Under the pieces are notes generated by a model. That model ran no database searches and was not told the origin of the DNA. It saw only the letters and a list, made by a program, of their open reading frames with translations. The position numbers and the translations under genes were made by a program. From positions 1,855,205-1,880,081 of the forward strand of contig LUVW01000001.1 in the NCBI GenBank assembly GCA_001661515.1: a DNA stretch of 24,877 nt. The letters run 5' to 3'. Shown in pieces: positions 19,395-24,877 of this stretch; positions within the stretch are counted from its first letter, which is position 1; the number at the start of each line of letters is the position of its first letter. This DNA comes from Capniomyces stellatus. Lineage: Eukaryota > Kickxellomycota > Harpellomycetes > Harpellales > Legeriomycetaceae.

Positions 19395-21187
19395 ATGAAT
19401 AACGCCAACTTTAGTAACGCGTATCCACAGAGAAGCGATGACCAAGTAAGTTGAACTAAAAATACACTAGTTTGCTAAAATTTATACTTCTTGGAATTTA
19501 AACCAGGCCATCTTATGTATATGCTGGTTTGAAGCGTGGTAACTTGAAGATATTACCCAAAACAAAATAGTAGTAAAAAAAAAGAATATATTTTGCTATT
19601 AAATCCAACAGGTTCCAAAATACATAGTATCCCAGAATAGATCGGCTATTGAGCCAAGTTCTGTTAGCGGAGTTCATCCGAGTGCTTCAATAAGAGGAAG
19701 GCAGTCACAGGAGTTTATAAACCTGCATTTTCAAGATATTCCAAGGTTCTGGTCTGATCAGCTCCGGTCAGTCAGTGAAGTCCAAAATGAGTTTAAAATC
19801 AATTACTTGCCCTTGGCAAGAATCAAGAAGGTGATGAAGGCGGACGAAGATGTCAAGGTAATTCACTCGCCTGGCTATTATTTTATAAAATTGTTGATAT
19901 TTCGGAAACCGAGACAGACATGAATGTATCAGCAATAAAAATAAGAAGAATGTAGAGTAGCACCTTTAGAAACATTCCAAATAAATTATATTTAAAAAAA
20001 AAAAAACGCTTTATGAATTGCGATGACTGATCTTGTAAAAATATACAACCAAACAGATGATAAGCGGAGAAGTAAGTATACAATTTTAGCTTCCAATGTT
20101 GTAGACACGGTAATCTGTATTACTTTATAAGCAATAGCAGTGTTGGTCGAGTTGTAGTTGTATTAATGTACTTTGTTGTGTTATATTTGCTCAAAAATAA
20201 TAGGTACCGATAGTGTTTGCAAAGGCATGGTGAGTACATTTTGTTTAGTACAAAAACCAACATAAAATATTGGTGAAAGCGATATATTTGGTTTTACACC
20301 AGTTTTGCTTTACTTTTATGAAATAAACAACAAAAATAGCGAGATGATGATATTAGAACTGTCGTTGCGGTCGTGGGTACACGCTGAAGAGAACAAGCGG
20401 AGAACTCTGCAAAGAAGCGATATTTCGACAGCAATTGGCTTTACTGACATGTACGATTTTCTAATCGACACATTGCCACGACGAAGCTTAAATAGACTAG
20501 ACCACATTAGAGCAGAACCATCAGTAAGATATTCTGTGTTTGACTGTGTGTATACTCTATTCACAAAGCTGTATAAGTCTGTACAGAACACAATATTTTC
20601 TAACTGTCGCAACCAGGCCAAAGCTAATAACATAATTGTAATCAAAATTAAATTAAATTAAATTAAAATAGTCTCAAAATACTCCATACTATTCTCCGAA
20701 TCAAGGATTAAGCGGTGTAACAAACATTAGAATCAATCCATATATGCTTAATAATGGGTATATTAATCGAAATGTTTCAATGGTCCAACCAGTAAATAGC
20801 GGTATGGGCGCACAAATGGGTACGATTAGAAAAGTGTCACAGGACATAACAAGTATGTTCTCATCGAATCTTTTGACCCAGCCTGCTATGGCTATTGCTG
20901 GTGGAGGTAATGGCAAGGCATATTACTCGGGCGGTTCTGATAGGGACTATAATAATTATGGGAGCAGAGAGCGGATTCCAATGATTGTCAGTGTGGCCGG
21001 AAGAGGTGCGTATGATGCGAGAAGTAATCAGAGATTTGGGATGAGCTTATCAGGAATGTCTACATATAATCATAAACCATCGAACAGTCAGGTTTTAAAT
21101 GGAAATACGTATAGCGAGCAAAATGAGCATTTGTATTCTGGTGCTAGAGGAGGTTACATGTATGGCTATGGCAACAATGAAAACTAG
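19395..21187 (+). CDS. HAP5: CCAAT-binding factor subunit Hap5/NF-YC
   Basis: The histone-fold subunit that pairs with Hap3/NF-YB and then Hap2/NF-YA to bind CCAAT promoters. Exons: 19395-19445, 19612-19857, 20057-20071, 20204-20229, 20340-20523, 20672-21187; phases agree, 345 residues. The core (about 76-160) is unmistakable: INYLPLARIKKVMKADEDVK, MISGE, VPIVFAKAC, EMMILELSLRSWVHAEENKRRTLQRSDISTAI and YDFLIDTLPR. FWSDQLRSV before it corresponds to the helix that starts the NF-YC conserved region. Exon 3 is a 15-nt and exon 4 a 26-nt microexon; both encode essential alpha-2 residues, so skipping either would destroy or frameshift the fold. The acceptor of exon 5 at 20340 is fixed by alignment (KAC-EMMILEL); the open text just upstream of it is intron. 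The C-terminal 170 residues are Gly/Ser/Tyr/Asn-rich and presumably the activation or partner region. Confidence 0.95.
20641..20668. repeat. ATTAA repeat at the HAP5 intron 5 acceptor
   Basis: AAATT/ATTAA units tandemly repeated about five times immediately before AAAATAG, the acceptor of HAP5 exon 6. It replaces the usual pyrimidine tract. Confidence 0.7.
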
Positions 21188-21729
21188 AAAGTATAATCTA
21201 TAGTTTATAGACTTTTTTAAATTGATTTTTTCATTTTCTTTTATATAACCACTGACCTGGGTATTATAGCTGACGCGTTTGGTGTTTAACTGCAGTCATT
21301 TGATCATCCCAACAGTCTAGCTTAGTTTATTTATTCTATTTATTTATGTGGTTTGTTGGCAACAGAATCAAAACAACAATCTAGCTTAGCTGTGAGGTAT
21401 TTTAAAAAAACAAATAAAGTTAGGTTCGAGGCTATACAATCGACGAAAAATGGTGGTGGAGGTGATGGTAGGATGCAGTAAAATTCAGGCTATTTGCAGG
21501 CCAATATCAATATTTCCAATCAATACCTATAATATATGGTTGAAGGAGGCGAGAAACAAATGTGGTGTGTAAAGCTTTAATGCGTAAGAATATTTTTTTC
21601 TGAAATACCGTTAAATGAGGCAGATTTTTATTTAATATCAAAGATAAACTATTCGAAATGTATTGAATCAAGACGGATAGAGGTATAGAGTAAGCTGTAG
21701 CAAAAACCGGGCCCACAAAACCGCTTAGA
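21188..21729. other. Convergent spacer between HAP5 and the cysteine-repeat gene
   Basis: Holds both 3' ends. A short direct repeat, TCTAGCTTAG, occurs near 21315 and 21381. No gene is supported. Confidence 0.6.
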
Positions 21730-22392
21730 TTAGTAGCACCTGTAACAGCCATTTGGATTGCACTCGCATTTTTGGCTGCCGTTCATCCACTTTCCACCTG
21801 GGTGAGCATCCAGGCACTGTTGTTCAAACTCTGGGTTAGGAGTAGGGTCTGCGCAGTTGGGTGTTCCTACTGGCACGCAGTATTTGCAGCCAGAGTTTGT
21901 GCAGATACAGCTTCTGCCTCCATCAACCCATCTGCCCCCAGGATGGTCGTTGAGGCACAGGCTTTCGAGGTAAGGGTTGGGCTTGGAGAATGAGCAGTCT
22001 GAAGGCACCGCGGTTCTGCACTCAATGCAGCCTGATATTTGACACTTGCATGTCTTGTCACCTTGGGTAAATACACCATTTTTGAACTCATCAAAGCATT
22101 TGTTCACCAGTGTCAGGTTATCAATATCTTCAATGCACTCCTCTGGCTTGGTCAAAACGCATCTTGTACAGCCCGACTTTGAGCAAGTGCAGTACTTTTC
22201 GTTTTTAGACCACAATACTTCTGGATGAGCAGCCAAACATGCCTTTTCAAGTACAGGGTTGGCTACACCCTCAATGCATGTCTGTCGTTTTCCAAGCGAA
22301 TTTGATGTAGCTGCATGCATGTTTGCGCTGACACTAATAACTGCTGATACGAGTAGGAATTTCAAACCAAGCATTTTAAATGATAATAACAA
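21730..22392 (-). CDS. Secreted protein of four 47-residue cysteine repeats
   Basis: I do not recognise a named family. The intronless product has 220 residues. A signal peptide (best start Met7, MLGLKFLLVSAVISVSA; Met1 also possible) and a short propeptide end at K35-R36, a likely Kex2 site. From C39 four repeats follow with an exact 47-residue period: 39-85, 86-132, 133-179, 180-220. Each has six cysteines spaced C-x12-C-x15-C-x-C-x4-C-x2-C, with x7 to the next repeat, so 24 cysteines and no indel. Conserved text within repeats: NP-x-L/F/x, C-L-x2-HPGG-x-W, and C-x-C-x3-GC. Repeats 3 and 4 are most alike (PNP, HPGG-W); repeat 2 has lost HPGG and the aromatic W is F. It looks like a disulfide-rich extracellular adhesion or wall protein; the even cysteine count in each unit suggests that each folds independently. 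Function unknown. Confidence 0.88.
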   Translation of the reverse strand: MLLSFKMLGLKFLLVSAVISVSANMHAATSNSLGKRQTCIEGVANPVLEKACLAAHPEVLWSKNEKYCTCSKSGCTRCVLTKPEECIEDIDNLTLVNKCFDEFKNGVFTQGDKTCKCQISGCIECRTAVPSDCSFSKPNPYLESLCLNDHPGGRWVDGGRSCICTNSGCKYCVPVGTPNCADPTPNPEFEQQCLDAHPGGKWMNGSQKCECNPNGCYRCY

Positions 22393-22467
22393 TAAAGCGA
22401 TTCAAGTTTATAACGAATGTGAATTGGCCAAAGCTGTCGGCTTGACTTGCAAGGCCCACGTACAGCT

Positions 22468-22474
22468 CTTTATA
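22468..22474 (-). promoter_or_regulatory. Candidate TATA box of the cysteine-repeat gene
   Basis: TATAAAG on the minus strand, about 76-95 bases before the two possible start codons (22392 and 22374), in GTGTATAAAGAGC. Confidence 0.4.
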
Positions 22475-23785
22475 CACTTTTTTTCTGTTTCCTGTTTTGA
22501 ATAGCTATGGTCTTTTTTTTTTTCTTCCATACTTTATTTGTTTAACTTGAATCAGTAAATATAGTACGTTGTTTATGGAGGAGAGGAGGGGAACAGTACG
22601 TCTTAACTCTATTATTAAGGCGTATCTGGATCACTGCTTTTACTTTGTGTGATTTTTAATGGGGTATAAGCTTTGGCTAAAGTGCATTTTTTGTTTTTAT
22701 TGATTTGGCGGCTAAATGGGCCGGATCAATGAGCTTTGTAAAGCCGACAGGAACAGTTTAGCATCTATACTATTACTGAAAAAACTTTCCAAAATTGTTA
22801 TCTCTTTGCTCCATTAGTTGAAAACAATGAATGGACATTTTCGAGAGATTCCCATGTTTACAGACCATTCGACAGTGTTTGGTAATTTCCTTGAAAATTA
22901 AAATCAGCTGGAATAAATTAAAGTGCTACTGTAATTGCGGCTGTTCTAAATGGTGTCGTTTGTAAGCCAAAGTCACAAAACTATGTGCCATGAGGATGAA
23001 TAAAACTCGGTGAATTGGGGTTCCTATTGTTTTGCACCAAAACAGATCTACCAAGTTTTTGTGTTTGAGTGGAAATTATTAGTCAGTGGTAGAAAGGCAT
23101 CGAGCTAAAGCGGAGCGATAGAAATAGAATGACAAAACAGCGCTGTCGATTCTTAGTGGATCCCATTTCGGCGATAACAATAACATAAAGCAAGACTTGG
23201 CCAAGTAGTGTCGAGAAATTAAAGGGTAGTAAATGGTGCTAGCTGACCATTACCCCAAAAGTGTGTTACGTTTCCATATAGGGTCATTATTCCTGTCCGT
23301 TTTAAGTTTTTCAAATATATTTCAAGGTGAAGCCTACCAAACAAGGTAGCGGGGACTGAAATTACAAATTTCCAGCCTATTCATGATGGTAGCAAATCTA
23401 CCTGAACAAAGAAAATTGAGATAGCTTGAGTATAAAGGATTCACGCATGCTTTTAACACTGTTTAGGGAAGTTACCCAAAACAAAATCATTGACAATTTA
23501 GCCATTTGCCAATTATGGGGGTTGGTAGTGATTTTCTCATCTCTACTGCCGAATATATGGCTATACTGAGTTGATTAATTGCCTAATAACATGGGTATCA
23601 ATGGCAAAGCGGGCGAATGGAAAGTTTGCGAGGTTATTGGCATGGAGCTTTATTGTCAATTCCGCCGCTTACTTCAATAACAGTCCGCAAAAACAAAGTA
23701 AAGTCGGTCTTATAGAACTGATGAATATGAACTAGAAGGGAAACGCCTTATAAGTTGGAATGTTTTTCCCTCGTGTTTTATTTTA

Positions 23786-23810
23786 ATTTGATTTGATTTG
23801 ATTTGATTTA
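23786..23810. repeat. ATTTG pentanucleotide repeat
   Basis: About five tandem ATTTG/ATTTA units within TTTAATTTG...ATTTAATTAG. Non-coding. Confidence 0.8.
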
Positions 23811-24860
23811 ATTAGTATTTTATATATAGATTGAAAGCCCACCCAACATGATATCCAATGCTATGTCACAGGTATTTGTTCTTGACTGTTACTTTTGCAG
23901 TGTTAAATTCTGGCTGTTCACTGTAAAACAACACACTAGCCGTGACTGTGTGTTATTGGGTGTAGTTTCAATAACACTACTCAATTGCTAATCAGTTCCA
24001 CTTGTACTCTAAAAAGCTCAACCGGACAGGTTTTTATTTTAGGGATGGGGTTTAGATCAGTTGAGTGGTGTTGTACAGCCCAAGATTATAAATATTTTGT
24101 ATGAGTTAATAGCCATTCCATAACCGGCAAACGGTTCGTTAAATGCGGTGAAAGCATGCTTGTTGATAGGAAAGCGCATTTTCTGGGATAGATAACTTGG
24201 TGAATTATTTTTCTTCAAGGTTCTAACATTCACGCCGAAATTAAATGTGGCATGTTTTTTTGGGGAGAGTTCAATTTATCCAAAGAGTTCGAGTTTCCAG
24301 GGACTTTTGGAATTAGATTGAAACGAGTTTATTGTATTTTGTGGGTTTCTCAGTTTAAAGGTGAACTGCGGAATATGCAAGAGTTTATTCTGTGTGTAGA
24401 TGAAAGAGGAACTGGGTGATATGCACGGGCATTGTTTTTGGTATTACTTTTAGTGTTACTATTGAGAGGCAAAACAGGAGATAATAACCACAGAGATTAT
24501 GTAAAATAAAAGAAAAAAGAATCAGATAGCGGACGTGCATTTAGAGAATCTGAAAAAAAAGAAAAAGAAAAAAAGTGAATAAGAATTGACTGCGGAATCT
24601 GAGTTAAGAGTGAATTAAAGAGTAAAGTGAGGGAGCAAGCGGTCTAGTAACTCGATTTAGTCTTTTGTAATCGGATTGAGATTTAGGTAAGAGCAGGAAG
24701 GCAAAAATAGAATTATCAAGTAAGAGCGTTCAAGAAACAATAATAAAAATACAAGTTAAACAGGGTTGGTAAATGGCACAAGAGAGCTAGTTGAGCAAGA
24801 GAGTGTCAAGAACGTGAAAAAGAGCAAAACAAAGTAAATCGAATCTGAAAAGGGAAAGAA

Positions 24861-24877
24861 GGGGGGGGGGGGGGGGG
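24861..24877. repeat. Terminal poly-G run
   Basis: Seventeen G close the window, after a purine-rich stretch. It mirrors the poly-C start: read outward, both ends are G runs. Confidence 0.9.

Larger units (their letters stand above)
22393..24860. other. Right flank, no gene supported
   Basis: About 2.5 kb without a convincing gene on either strand; open frames are short and interrupted. The first 100 bases should hold the cysteine-repeat gene's promoter. The last 400 bases become A- and G-rich on this strand. No transposon termini, tRNA or rRNA were recognised. Confidence 0.55.

Noticed and set aside
20305..20339. Reading LLYFYEINNKNS directly before the HAP5 core
   Set aside because: NF-YC alignment (FAKAC-EMMILELSLRSW, no insertion) and the AATAG acceptor place this text in the intron.
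21772..22228. Cysteine-poor frames overlapping the 24-cysteine repeat gene on both strands
   Set aside because: Out-of-frame shadows; only the minus-strand 220-residue frame has the signal peptide and periodic cysteines.

Overview
The window reads as one complete assembly contig (it opens with 20 C and closes with 17 G) from an AT-rich, intron-rich fungal nuclear genome. Fungal signs are a Hap5/NF-YC CCAAT-factor subunit, ribosomal protein eL33 split by an intron after the fifth to seventh codon, a secreted protein with CBM19-like cysteine spacing, and introns of about 80-385 nt with mostly GTAAGT/GTATGT-type donors. DPM1 lacks a C-terminal membrane anchor and there is a SAMHD1-like HD protein, so budding yeasts are unlikely. 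An early-diverging lineage (Zoopagomycota/Kickxellomycotina or similar) is my guess, not proven.

Layout, left to right: simple-sequence DNA (1-1157); a 72-aa secreted six-cysteine protein (+, 1158-1376); DPM1, dolichol-phosphate mannosyltransferase, five exons (-, 1820-3182); a tentative broken minus-strand gene (3962-4413); RRP1/Nop52 ribosome-biogenesis factor, five exons (+, 4949-7289); eL33 (+, 8840-9327); an unresolved minus-strand coding segment (9562-10014); a ZNF593/Bud20-type zinc-finger protein, two exons (-, 10295-10954); an intronless proteinase K-like subtilase (-, 11425-12690); a 2.2-kb gap; a SAMHD1-like HD phosphohydrolase, nine exons (+, 14894-17577), with a 44-unit hexanucleotide satellite inside intron 2; a gap with a tentative small minus-strand gene; HAP5/NF-YC, six exons including 15-nt and 26-nt microexons (+, 19395-21187); and an intronless secreted protein made of four cysteine repeats with an exact 47-residue period (-, 21730-22392). 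The last 2.5 kb holds no gene I can support.

The genes are not a pathway. Three (RRP1, eL33, ZNF593/Bud20-like) serve ribosome production. Three intronless genes encode secreted products (CBM19-like peptide, subtilase, cysteine-repeat protein), which fits a fungus that meets a host or a chitin/protein-rich surface. All multi-exon models were built by hand from splice consensus, reading phase and family alignment. Exon borders are firm where conserved motifs cross the junction (DPM1, RRP1, SAMHD1-like, HAP5, ZNF593-like) and weak for the tentative genes.
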